Source: Clostridiales bacterium (GTDB lineage: Bacteria; Bacillota; Clostridia; Saccharofermentanales; Saccharofermentanaceae). From it: a stretch of 64,000 nucleotides of DNA. The number at the start of each line of letters is the position of its first letter. The stretch's first letter is position 1. The position numbers were made by a program, and so were the translations under genes. Below, piece after piece: positions 8,478 to 16,402 of this stretch. The notes beneath the pieces are model-generated. The model searched no databases and was not told the DNA's origin. It saw nothing but the letters and a program-made list of their open reading frames with translations. Location of the stretch: the NCBI GenBank assembly GCA_017615755.1, contig JAFZZM010000012.1, forward strand, positions 1 through 64,000, written 5' to 3'.

Positions 8478-9823
8478 GGAGTCTCACCGCCTTTCTCGTT
8501 TTGCGTCGCACCTTCGCCAGGCGTTTCAGAACCAGTTATATCTCTCAAACCCGATTCAGAAGAATCAGTTAGTCCATACAAACTATACATTTTCTCGATA
8601 TCTTTTTTGAATCTCTCCTGCAGTTTCGCATTCGAGAATTGCACGTCAACGAGGCGCCCGATAAACGTCCGGATCCACGGTACGAGCTCAGTGCTGTCGA
8701 AGACATCAGCCGAGAAACGGCTGGTATTTCTATCGATCCGTTCCACCGTGCCAACGCGTTTCTCACGCACAAGACGCTGATGTATGAATTCCTCATTATT
8801 CTCGTAACGTACGGTAAACTCCACGTGCTCCATCCGGCTGCCCGACCAGCTCTGCGTGCTGACGCCCCAGATGTTCGGCTCCATCGTCGCGAGTTTTTTC
8901 CTGTGTGCCTCGAACTCCGGACACGGCGCGCCGTTCTTGACTGACACGATGTGGTCCAGTCGGACCGACATGATCCGTCGCGCATCGTAGCCATAGGTCA
9001 TCAGGTACTGTCGTCCGCTCTGCACGCTGATACGTACCTGCAGCGGAACGAAGATCCCGCTCGACGAACGTTTCTCTTTCGGCAGGAATGTCTCGAGCGT
9101 CACGACGCATTTTTCCCTCATCGCCTCAAAAAGCGCACACATGATCTCACTGTCCATCGCTGCCGTGATGTAGTGATGTTTGAATGTAAAAAGGCTTGCC
9201 TCTTTTTCTTGTTTGTCCGCGCAAAAAGCGCCGATCACGCCGAGTGGTGCGACTTCGGAAAAGTAATGAAGCACTTGTGCGTCGATTTCTTCAAACCCCG
9301 GCGTGCGTCGGTAATACACGGTCTTGCCTTCCTTTTCGGAAAGCACGATTCCTTCTTCCTGATACTCCTTCAGTTTCTTTCGGATCGTGGATTCGTCGAA
9401 AGTTCTTGCCCCGGCGGAAGCACTTAAATATGCGTCCACTTTTTCGAGTATCCCGCTCAGCGGCAGACCTCGCATCACGCCGTTATCCTCACTCTCACTG
9501 ACGCACGTCGGAGCAAGGATATCCATCAAGAGGAAATGCAGCGTGATGTCGCCATCGGTGAAACTCTTGGCCTTCCAGGCCTTATAGAAAGGATTATGTT
9601 TTCCGCTTCTGCTGTCGATCGTGATTGCGACGGATTTTCCGTCAGGCGTGTTCTGAAAATGCATATAGTCCGACAGCCAGCTCTCGATCCGGCGACGCTC
9701 ATCGTCATAGGTACGAGTGCTTTTGGCATCGAAATCTTCACGTCCCTTGAAACCGTAGACGTAGAAATCGCGCATGTACTCGCGGATCTTGTTGAAGTTT
9801 TTCACCAGTTCGCTGTACGGCAT
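8474..9823 (-). CDS. WYL-domain transcriptional regulator (first of pair)
   Basis: The product has 449 residues. The first ~170 residues contain a winged-helix-like stretch (STIRKKLKEYQEEGIVLSEK), fitting a DNA-binding N-terminus. The WYL domain follows at about residues 260-320 with GRQYLMTYGYDARR and a following SVRLDHIVSV strand, the residues expected for ligand contact. The C-terminal part is a WCX-like region. It is the first gene of a two-gene operon with the shorter WYL protein (4-bp overlap). The Gly/Glu-rich last 25 residues are low complexity. Confidence 0.8.
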   Translation of the reverse strand: MPYSELVKNFNKIREYMRDFYVYGFKGREDFDAKSTRTYDDERRRIESWLSDYMHFQNTPDGKSVAITIDSRSGKHNPFYKAWKAKSFTDGDITLHFLLMDILAPTCVSESEDNGVMRGLPLSGILEKVDAYLSASAGARTFDESTIRKKLKEYQEEGIVLSEKEGKTVYYRRTPGFEEIDAQVLHYFSEVAPLGVIGAFCADKQEKEASLFTFKHHYITAAMDSEIMCALFEAMREKCVVTLETFLPKEKRSSSGIFVPLQVRISVQSGRQYLMTYGYDARRIMSVRLDHIVSVKNGAPCPEFEAHRKKLATMEPNIWGVSTQSWSGSRMEHVEFTVRYENNEEFIHQRLVREKRVGTVERIDRNTSRFSADVFDSTELVPWIRTFIGRLVDVQFSNAKLQERFKKDIEKMYSLYGLTDSSESGLRDITGSETPGEGATQNEKGGETP

Positions 9824-9906
9824 AGTTCGTCCTCATCGGGCACTTCTGCTTTCGGCTTTCGCCGTGCCGCTCCGTGCAGTGCCATCTTGTCCGGCGGCGT
9901 GCCGGC

Positions 9907-11097
9907 TCAGTTCAGTTCATCAAGAAGTCCGAAACGGTATCCCTCGTTCTCAAGAAGAGTAAGCACCGCGTCAAGTTCATTTACATTCGAAGTCGAGTCA
10001 TTGTGCATCAGCGCGATCGCTCCGTTGTGATGGTACGTGGCAAAATGATCTGTGACGTAGCCCGGTGCAGGCTGGTTGTCCGGTTCGTAATCATTGTAGG
10101 CGATGCTCCAGAACACCGTCTTATAGCCGGCGTCGGAGATGATCGTCATAAGCTTCTTCGTATATGTTCCCTTGGGCGTGCGGAAATACGGATCGAATGT
10201 GTATCCCGTCACCTCATAGAAGTATTCTGCCACATCGAATATCTCTTTCGCAATCTCTTCGACGTTTTTTGTCACCAGATCAGTGTGCGTCACGGTATGA
10301 TTGCAGACCATGTGGCCCTCCTCTTTCATGCGTTTGGCGTAGCCGCTGCACTCTTTGAGATACATTTTCGTGACGAAAAAACTTGCCTTCGCGTTGTGCT
10401 TCGCGAGCGTATTCAGAATCGCTTCGGTGTTCGCGGACGGATACCCGCAGTCAAAAGTCAGATAGATGACTTTGTCGCCTTCCGGCACATTGTAATTGAT
10501 ATACGCGCCGTTATAGTCTCTGATGTTAAAGAACTCGTACGTGCCCGACGGGCTGTGGTCCTTCTTTCTCTGGAAGCACCAGCTTTCCTTCATGGTGTTG
10601 TCGAGTGAATCGTAGTAGCCGGCATTGGCAATAATGCTGTCGCGCAGATTGTGGATGCGCGTCAGATAATCGCCGCCTTCATCGGACGGGAGCGGAGCTT
10701 TTGTCGGCGCCGCAGTCGTGGGCTCCGTGGTAGGCTCGGTGGTTTCTTCTGTTGTCGCTTCGGTTGTCGCCTCTGTGGTTGGTTCAGTAGTCGCTTCGGT
10801 TGTCGGTTCGGTAGTAGTTTCTGTGGTGGCCTCTGTAGTAGTTACTGTAGTGGGCTCGGTCGTTGCCTGCGTCGAGGGTTCCGTTGTCGACTCAGTTGTA
10901 GGCTCCGCGGTGGACTCCGTCGTAGTTTCAGTAGTTGATTCCGTTGTCGGCTCAGTGGCAACCTCACTTGTCGTCACCGAAGTATCGGACACGGGTGCTT
11001 TTGAATCGGGAATCGTCTTCTTGTCACTGCAGCCCGAAAGAACGCAGGACACAACAAAAGAAGCCAGCAAAAAACCGGCAACAATACGCTTATTCAT
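9907..11097 (-). CDS. PdaA-like polysaccharide deacetylase lipoprotein
   Basis: The product has 396 residues. A lipoprotein signal ends in VLSGC at about residue 23. Residues about 40-130 are an unusual stalk of repeated Thr-Thr-Glu/Pro motifs. The NodB/polysaccharide deacetylase domain spans about 170-390: VIYLTFDCGYPSANTEAI (motif 1), NHTVTHTD (metal-binding His pair), FRTPKGTYT, and ALMHNDS near the end. The overall pattern is closest to PdaA, which deacetylates N-acetylmuramic acid during muramic-lactam formation in spore cortex. Motif 1 has Cys where family members usually have Asp or Asn, which may alter activity. The cell-surface location is inferred from the lipobox. Confidence 0.85.
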   Translation of the reverse strand: MNKRIVAGFLLASFVVSCVLSGCSDKKTIPDSKAPVSDTSVTTSEVATEPTTESTTETTTESTAEPTTESTTEPSTQATTEPTTVTTTEATTETTTEPTTEATTEPTTEATTEATTEETTEPTTEPTTAAPTKAPLPSDEGGDYLTRIHNLRDSIIANAGYYDSLDNTMKESWCFQRKKDHSPSGTYEFFNIRDYNGAYINYNVPEGDKVIYLTFDCGYPSANTEAILNTLAKHNAKASFFVTKMYLKECSGYAKRMKEEGHMVCNHTVTHTDLVTKNVEEIAKEIFDVAEYFYEVTGYTFDPYFRTPKGTYTKKLMTIISDAGYKTVFWSIAYNDYEPDNQPAPGYVTDHFATYHHNGAIALMHNDSTSNVNELDAVLTLLENEGYRFGLLDELN

Positions 11098-11196
11098 TCA
11101 TACACTTCCTTTACACAACGCTTATGAGGTAAGTATACTTCTTTCCGCGCGGAAGAATCTAAGAGAAGCGTCACTTTGCGGCGGAAAACTCTGATG

Positions 11197-11493
11197 GTCT
11201 GAATCCGCGTCTGAATTGTACCCCGATTCAGACACACTTTTAGACATTTCGCCTGTTTGTCTGAATCCGCGTCTGAATTGCACCTCGATTCAGACACACT
11301 TTTAGACATTTGGCTTATTTGTCTGAATCCACGTCTGAATTGCATCTCGATTTAGACACACTTTCAGACATTTCGCCTGTTTGTCTGAATCCGCGTCTGA
11401 ATTGCACCCCGATTTAGACACACTTTCAGACATTTCGCCTGTTTGTCTGAATCCGCGTCTGAATTGTACCCCGATTCAGACACACTTTTAGAC
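11197..11493. repeat. Inverted-repeat array A3 (five copies, 62-bp period)
   Basis: Five units start at 11197, 11259, 11321, 11383 and 11445, exactly 62 bp apart. Each has two boxes GTCTGA at offsets 0 and 12 and two opposite boxes TCAGAC and T(T/C)AGAC at offsets 31 and 43, so a 49-bp dyad is followed by a 13-bp spacer. The inner arms GTCTGAAT/ATTCAGAC are identical in most copies, and copies differ by a few substitutions. It lies between two genes of the same strand. Confidence 0.9.
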
Positions 11494-11524
11494 ACGCTCC
11501 CGTCCTGCCTGAAAAGCACCCCAC

Positions 11525-11551
11525 AAAAAAGAAGCGCCCTCCGCAGGCGCC
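11525..11551 (-). terminator. Intrinsic terminator after the CPBP gene
   Basis: On the minus strand GCGCC and GGCGC form a hairpin followed by TTCTTTTTT, just past the stop codon of the CPBP protease gene. Confidence 0.8.
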
Positions 11552-11554
11552 TCC

Positions 11555-12511
11555 TCACTTTATTCTCAAATGTTTCTCCTCCACCGCATATGAATATGTA
11601 TTGTTGACAAGTACCTGGGAAGAATCACCGGAAACCAGATTCAGCGCGCGGCTTGCGACCATGCCGACACCTATGACAAGCATGCTCACGGACAGACATC
11701 CCGCCACGATGAAACGGTACCACTTGTGTCCTTTTGGATCAAGAAGCAGGAAGCCGACCACGATCACGATCGGTGCGAGGAAACCGAGCGTCAACGCCGA
11801 GCCGAGTGTCGCGACGCTGTCGATAACGACCGTATCCGCCCCACCTGTTGTATTGCCCAGCCCGGCAACCACAACTGACGTTCCATTAAGAATGAAATGC
11901 ATCATCATCGGCAGCAGGATGTTGTTCTTCTTAGCCATGACTAACGAGAACAGGAAACCCGCGCAGGCCGTATTCAGAAAACGCATGAAGGACATGTGCA
12001 TGATGCCGAAAAAGCACCCGACGATCAGTGCGATCACCCAGTCTCTCTTAAGTGAGCGGAAGTGCGACTGCACGAGGCCGCGCTCCAGAATCTCTTCACA
12101 GATGGCAGGCATGATTGCCGCAGCAGCCAGAAGAAAAAAGACATTGTAATCCGAATAGAGATAATCTGACAGACCGGTAAGTTCTTTCATCAGGGAAGAA
12201 GGCAGCACGACCATCGAAATACCCATGGCGATCAAGGAGACCATAAACACACTTACGGCCACAAGTAACGTACCGAAAAAGTCACGCAGCGAGATCTTCT
12301 TGATTGGAAACATTTCCTTCAGTTTCACGCGGCGTGCGAGGCAGTAAACCACAGCATATACCGCGAACATCAGCTCGGAAGTAAAGAGTCCGATCTTACC
12401 CCAGTTTCTCTGCATGTACGCGCCCGCGGTGAGAAAGAGTCCCAGCGCCACAGCCTGTACGAGTACGCCCATCCACGGGCGGAGTTTTTTCTGATTTGAA
12501 ATCTGTTCCAT
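11555..12511 (-). CDS. CPBP family intramembrane metalloprotease
   Basis: The product has 318 residues with about eight membrane segments. The CPBP (Abi/Rce1-like) signature is complete: EEILERGLVQSHFR (EExxxR), FFGIMHMSFMRF (FxxxH) and MHFILNGT (HxxxN/B) in successive helices at about residues 140-210. Members cleave membrane or prenylated peptides, and some protect against bacteriocins. It is the last gene of the PadR-DUF2812-CPBP set and is followed by a terminator. The substrate is unknown. Confidence 0.9.
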   Translation of the reverse strand: MEQISNQKKLRPWMGVLVQAVALGLFLTAGAYMQRNWGKIGLFTSELMFAVYAVVYCLARRVKLKEMFPIKKISLRDFFGTLLVAVSVFMVSLIAMGISMVVLPSSLMKELTGLSDYLYSDYNVFFLLAAAAIMPAICEEILERGLVQSHFRSLKRDWVIALIVGCFFGIMHMSFMRFLNTACAGFLFSLVMAKKNNILLPMMMHFILNGTSVVVAGLGNTTGGADTVVIDSVATLGSALTLGFLAPIVIVVGFLLLDPKGHKWYRFIVAGCLSVSMLVIGVGMVASRALNLVSGDSSQVLVNNTYSYAVEEKHLRIK

Positions 12512-12552
12512 ATATTTTTCTCTTCTTTCTTTTTACGAAGCCACGCATTCAC

Positions 12553-13122
12553 TCACTCGTGGATCCGTCTCTCTTTTTTCAGTTTCAGGATCTTGTAGCC
12601 CATTGCGAAGATCGCGACAAGGCAGGCTGCGGCAAGCGCCCATACCCACCCGGCAACGAGGCCGTTAATAAAACGTAAAGAAGAGTGTCCGCGCAGGCAT
12701 GACGACGTATTTATCATCGCACCGAAAACCAGGATCGGCGTCGCAAAAACACAGTACCAGAAGATCCTTCTGAGATACGAGATCTTCGAATCGAGATCCG
12801 AGTGAAACTCCAGTTCTGCCGGATCGCCAGAACTCTCGAAGCGGAAGTACGCGCAGCAGAATCCCGCGACATGCACACACCCTACCAACTCGATCCCCAT
12901 CTCCGAAAGAAAACGGAAATACTCTTCGTTCTTTTCCGAGAAGCGCATGCCCTTCAGAAAAAGCACTTTCACTTTGTACTTGCCGGGTTCGCATTTTTCG
13001 AATTCATAACGGATCTTGCCGGGGCGGGAAAGAATATAACCTTCGTCCGCCATATTGTTGAGCCAGACCTCTTCTCTGTCGAGATCCCAAACCGGATACA
13101 TTTTATGTACTACTTTAGTCAT
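12553..13122 (-). CDS. DUF2812 membrane protein
   Basis: The product has 189 residues. The N-terminal ~100 residues fit DUF2812: KMYPVWDLDREEVWLNNMA, then GYILSRPGKIRYEF and KYKVKVLFLKG, ending before two membrane segments at about 120-175. DUF2812 genes commonly sit next to PadR-like regulators in Firmicutes. The start overlaps the padR stop by 4 bp, so translation is coupled. The function is unknown; membrane sensing or envelope stress is a guess from context. Confidence 0.85.
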   Translation of the reverse strand: MTKVVHKMYPVWDLDREEVWLNNMADEGYILSRPGKIRYEFEKCEPGKYKVKVLFLKGMRFSEKNEEYFRFLSEMGIELVGCVHVAGFCCAYFRFESSGDPAELEFHSDLDSKISYLRRIFWYCVFATPILVFGAMINTSSCLRGHSSLRFINGLVAGWVWALAAACLVAIFAMGYKILKLKKERRIHE

Positions 13123-13433
13123 TTCTCTTCACCCATTATCTTTCTGCCGTTTTCCACCAGTTCGGCAAGACGCGCCAGTTCCTCTTTCAGCACGTCACGG
13201 CCCGCCTCCGTGATGACATATTCTTTCTTTCTGCTCTGCGGATTCTCCGGAAGCGCATCGATCCACTTTTTATCCAGAAGTGTATTGATCGCACCATAAA
13301 GCGTTCCTGCCGCAAGCTTCACTCGTCCGTGTGAAAGTGTTTCCACATTCTGTATGATGCCGTAACCGTGAAGCGGATTCTGAAGGGATAGCAGGATATA
13401 AAAGACTGCTTCCGTCAATGCAAACTGACCCAT
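13119..13433 (-). CDS. PadR family transcriptional regulator
   Basis: The product has 104 residues and is a short PadR-type winged-helix repressor. Family residues include TEAVFYILLSLQNPLHGYGI (helix 1), LSHGRVKLAAGTLYGAI (recognition region) and KKEYVITEAGRDVL (wing). I chose the ATG at 13431-13433 because AAAGGAG lies about 8 nt upstream; the further ATG overlaps that site. Two perfect inverted repeats sit over its own promoter, so it very likely represses this operon. Confidence 0.92.
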   Translation of the reverse strand: MGQFALTEAVFYILLSLQNPLHGYGIIQNVETLSHGRVKLAAGTLYGAINTLLDKKWIDALPENPQSRKKEYVITEAGRDVLKEELARLAELVENGRKIMGEEK

Positions 13434-13465
13434 ACATTTTTCTCCTTTCAATTATCGGTCGTCGT

Positions 13466-13522
13466 TATATCGGCTTCCGATATATCTGCAGTCATTATAT
13501 CGGTTGCCGATATAGTTGTCAA
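13466..13522 (-). promoter_or_regulatory. Consensus promoter overlapped by two PadR operators
   Basis: On the minus strand TTGACA (13522-13517), a 17-bp spacer and TATAAT (13499-13494) form a perfect sigma-A promoter. Two identical dyads, TATATCGG-N3-CCGATATA, occupy 13496-13514 and 13466-13484 (30 bp apart). The first covers the spacer and part of the -10 hexamer, and the second the start of the transcript. This matches the AT-rich dyads bound by PadR proteins. Confidence 0.88.
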
Positions 13523-13590
13523 TACTTTCAGAAACGAATTCGTTCAAAGCATTTCCGCACAAGGCCCCAAGCGCCGCATCCTGCGCGCAA

Positions 13591-13641
13591 AAAGGAAACT
13601 GCCCCGTCGTGACGAGCCGTCACTTCGAGGCAGTTCCTTCA
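13591..13641 (-). terminator. Terminator after the 487-residue lipoprotein gene
   Basis: Arms AAGGAAACTGCC and GGCAGTTCCTT pair around an inner GTGAC/GTCAC stem. On the minus strand the hairpin runs into CCTTTTTG. It lies about 110 bp past the lipoprotein stop codon and may also work in the other direction. Confidence 0.7.
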
Positions 13642-13751
13642 AAAATATAACCAATTCATCGGAGGGTCGATGACAGAAAACTGTTACGTTGCTTGCGGCA
13701 CAAAGGCGTGACTTCTGCGCTGTCGGCACAAAGCCGGCCTTCTGCGGCGCC

Positions 13752-15215
13752 TTACTTAGAGCCGATCTCCACGTTAGCGATGTTACCGGAAACGTTGCTC
13801 TTCTTTACGACCACATTGAATTTTGCCTGCTCGTAATCCTTGCCGGCGAAAGTAACCTTTGTGCGGCCGTTGTATGTGAGCGAACCATCGGAAGCTTCCT
13901 TGCAGTCACTTACAGCAAGGGTAATATCTTCACCTGTCAAAGCCTTGTACATGTGCTTGACCTGGTCAAGAAGTGCATCACGGTCTGCCTTGAGATCGCC
14001 GTGCAGACGTGTGGATACAGCCTTGATGTTAAAGCCTGTGCTCTTATCTACTTCACCATTGATAAGACCGATCGAATACTGGATGTGCAGATCACTCGGC
14101 TCAAACTTCTTGAACTCCGCGGCATAGTACTCACGGCCGTCTTCGCAGATATACTGCTGGATCGTATACTCATTGTCTTCCATGGTAAGAAGAACGTTAT
14201 CGCCGAAGTCCTGGTTTGCATAGAACTGATCGCCGAAGCTTCTTACATCGATGAAATCTTCCTTACCGATATTGCCGGCAAATGCTTCATTCGGAAGATA
14301 CTTGAAAGAAGACACCTTGGCCTGGTAGCCGCCATCGTACGGATGTCCGCCCTTCTTCTCTCTGCTGAGTTCCATCCAGAACATGATCTTCTTCTGATCC
14401 TTGCTGTAGTCAGATACGGAACGATAGAAACGGTACTTCAAGCCGTCCTTGGTAACAGATGCATTCAACACATTCGGATTCTTCTCGGCTTTCGCTGCAT
14501 CCGGATCCTTCGCAAAGAGCAGAACATCTGCGATCTCTTCGCCGAAAACATCCTTAACGAGGCTTTGGATATCAGCCTGAACACTTGCATCTTCAATATT
14601 CGAAACAACGAGCTCGAGTCTCACGCAGCTCTCGTTGGTGAATGTCTTTGTATCGTAATCGTACTCGAGTTTGAAAGGATTCAAAGTAATCAGTTCAGCG
14701 GCATTGTTTTCCTTTGTGTTCGCGCACATTACGCCTTCCGCATACTGGAAAGACCACTGATTATCCTGGCTCTCATTCGCCGTGCCACTCTCGGTATAGA
14801 AGTCAACGAGTACGCCGAGTGATTTTACAAAAGCACTTTCCTTGATCTTCTTGAGCATCTCCTCTTTCGGTGTGCAGATGGATGTGGTGAAAACGGTAAC
14901 TTTCTCGCCATCTTTTGCTGTAGCTTCCGAACTCTCCACCTTCGGCAGCAGTGCCTGCAGGTCGCCCTTATCTGTATACTCCCAGATCGGTGCGTTCTTC
15001 GGGTCCTCGGCTTTCGAAGTCTCGGACGTATCCTCGGAACCCTTCGTCTCCTTGGAGGTTTCCTTCTCGTCCTTATCCTCATCCGAAGAAGCTACGGTTG
15101 TAGTCTTTGTGTCTTTTCCGCTCTTCTTGGTGGTCTCGTCCGAGCCCTTGCCCGAGCAGGCCGTCATGGAAAGAACACTTGCCACTGTGAGCATGATCGC
15201 CAAAAATTTCTTCAT
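13752..15215 (-). CDS. Lipoprotein of unknown function
   Basis: The product has 487 residues. The signal peptide ends in SMTAC, a lipobox, at about residues 16-20. A charged Lys/Thr/Glu/Ser stalk follows to about residue 75, then a large, mostly beta and alpha mixed domain without recognised motifs. Several paired stretches such as YDYDTKTFTNESCVRLELVV and EDNEYTIQQYICEDGREYY suggest a repeated two-domain structure, but I cannot assign a family. It appears monocistronic. The surface location is inferred from the lipobox. Confidence 0.75.
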   Translation of the reverse strand: MKKFLAIMLTVASVLSMTACSGKGSDETTKKSGKDTKTTTVASSDEDKDEKETSKETKGSEDTSETSKAEDPKNAPIWEYTDKGDLQALLPKVESSEATAKDGEKVTVFTTSICTPKEEMLKKIKESAFVKSLGVLVDFYTESGTANESQDNQWSFQYAEGVMCANTKENNAAELITLNPFKLEYDYDTKTFTNESCVRLELVVSNIEDASVQADIQSLVKDVFGEEIADVLLFAKDPDAAKAEKNPNVLNASVTKDGLKYRFYRSVSDYSKDQKKIMFWMELSREKKGGHPYDGGYQAKVSSFKYLPNEAFAGNIGKEDFIDVRSFGDQFYANQDFGDNVLLTMEDNEYTIQQYICEDGREYYAAEFKKFEPSDLHIQYSIGLINGEVDKSTGFNIKAVSTRLHGDLKADRDALLDQVKHMYKALTGEDITLAVSDCKEASDGSLTYNGRTKVTFAGKDYEQAKFNVVVKKSNVSGNIANVEIGSK

Positions 15216-15458
15216 TTTCTTTCTCCTTCCCTCGCGTGCGCAAACTTAGTGCCAACCAAAACGCACGCCCCAGTGCTTTTTCATGGTAACGCTCATATAG
15301 ATATACGAAAATGCACGATTCGGCAAGTTATCCGCGCCTAATTCGCGAATCGTTACGCGCTAAAAGTTTCAGCAGTGTTAAGAATTTGAAAAAGAGCTCT
15401 CGTTCGCATTGAAATCATGCGGCCAAAGTGTTTACATAAAAATATAAGATCTTCATAT
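15216..15458. other. Intergenic stretch between divergent genes
   Basis: I see no gene here. It holds one GTGCTTTT copy at 15273 and presumably the promoters of both flanking genes, but no convincing -35/-10 pair. Confidence 0.4.
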
Positions 15459-15505
15459 AAGGAGGGGCTGTCCACCTATCCGACCGGGCAGCAAATAGCG
15501 ATATG
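15459..15505 (+). promoter_or_regulatory. Ribosome binding site separated from its start codon by a hairpin
   Basis: AAGGAGG lies at 15459-15465 but the only usable start codon is the ATG at 15503, 37 nt away. Between them GCTGTCC (15467-15473) and GGGCAGC (15486-15492) pair over 7 bp with a 12-nt loop. Folding removes 26 nt and leaves a normal spacing of about 11 nt. There is an in-frame TAA at 15458 and no alternative ATG, GTG or TTG. Confidence 0.6.
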
Positions 15506-16399
15506 AACCGTCTCAATACCAAAAGAACTGCAGTGAAACTTCTGATCATGCTGGTCATCATGGGCGTGCTTTTCGGCGTGGGTATGGCCAAAGGCATCTT
15601 CTCTTCTGTCGAAGGTGTCGTGAAGGATTTTCACGTAAATTTGTCCTCAATTCTGAAAGTCGTGATCATGGCATCTCTGGTGCTGGCCATCGAGAACCTG
15701 ATCCTGTTTATCCTCAGTCTCGTCAAGCCGAAAAAGAGCCGTTCGCAGACGATCCTGAGTGTAGCTTGTAACGCGATCCGCTACATCACCGCCATCGTGA
15801 TCCTTTGCTGGGGACTGACGATCCTGGGCGCAAATGTCGGTACTATCGTCGCCGGCGTCGGAATACTGGCCTTGATCGTTGGTTTTGGCGCGAACAGCCT
15901 CATCGCCGACCTTGTCACCGGTATCTTCATGATCTTTGAAAACCAGTACAACGTCGGAGACTTCATCGAGGTCGCCGGTTTCCGCGGTCGCGTCACGAGC
16001 ATCGGTATCCGCACGACCTGCATCACGGACATGGGCGGCAACGTCAAGATCATCAACAACTCCGACATGTCCAATATCCTGAACCGTTCCTCGCACGCTT
16101 CAAAAGCAGTGAGCTCGATCGGCATCCCGTACGATGCGGATCTGGAGAAGCTGGAAGCGAAGATCCCGGAACTGATGAAAGAGATCTATACAAAGTATTC
16201 TTCCGTGCTTAAGAGCGAGCCGGAGTACCTGGGTGTAGACGAACTGGCGGATTCTTCCGTTGTTCTGAAATTCATCGTTGAAGTAGACGATGCCAACATC
16301 TACGCCGCTACACGTATCCTCAACCGCGAACTCCTCCTCGGCTTCAAGAAAGCCGGCGTGGAAGTGCCTTTCCCACAGGTGGATGTACATCAGAAATAA
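15503..16399 (+). CDS. MscS-type mechanosensitive channel
   Basis: The product has 298 residues. Three membrane segments lie in the first ~150 residues; the third is the Gly/Ala-rich pore helix (VGILALIVGFGANSLIADL) followed by the beta domain start FENQYNVGDFIEVAGFRGRV, the family hallmark. The C-terminal alpha/beta domain ends with FPQVDVHQK, a common MscS ending. The channel opens on membrane tension and releases solutes on hypo-osmotic shock. The next gene starts 3 bp downstream, so they are probably cotranscribed. Confidence 0.92.
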   Translation: MNRLNTKRTAVKLLIMLVIMGVLFGVGMAKGIFSSVEGVVKDFHVNLSSILKVVIMASLVLAIENLILFILSLVKPKKSRSQTILSVACNAIRYITAIVILCWGLTILGANVGTIVAGVGILALIVGFGANSLIADLVTGIFMIFENQYNVGDFIEVAGFRGRVTSIGIRTTCITDMGGNVKIINNSDMSNILNRSSHASKAVSSIGIPYDADLEKLEAKIPELMKEIYTKYSSVLKSEPEYLGVDELADSSVVLKFIVEVDDANIYAATRILNRELLLGFKKAGVEVPFPQVDVHQK

Positions 16400-16402
16400 T
16401 AT

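Noticed and set aside
11197-11493. Regular repeats that could be a CRISPR array
   Set aside because: The spacers repeat along with the repeats, the unit is a dyad, and no cas genes are present. The same holds for the arrays at 2131-2550, 24700-25093 and 48321-48618.
11197-11493. Neisseria-type uptake sequence (GCCGTCTGAA)
   Set aside because: GTCTGAA occurs, but only inside this array and in an ABC linker; the flanking bases differ and there is no genome-wide spread in the window.
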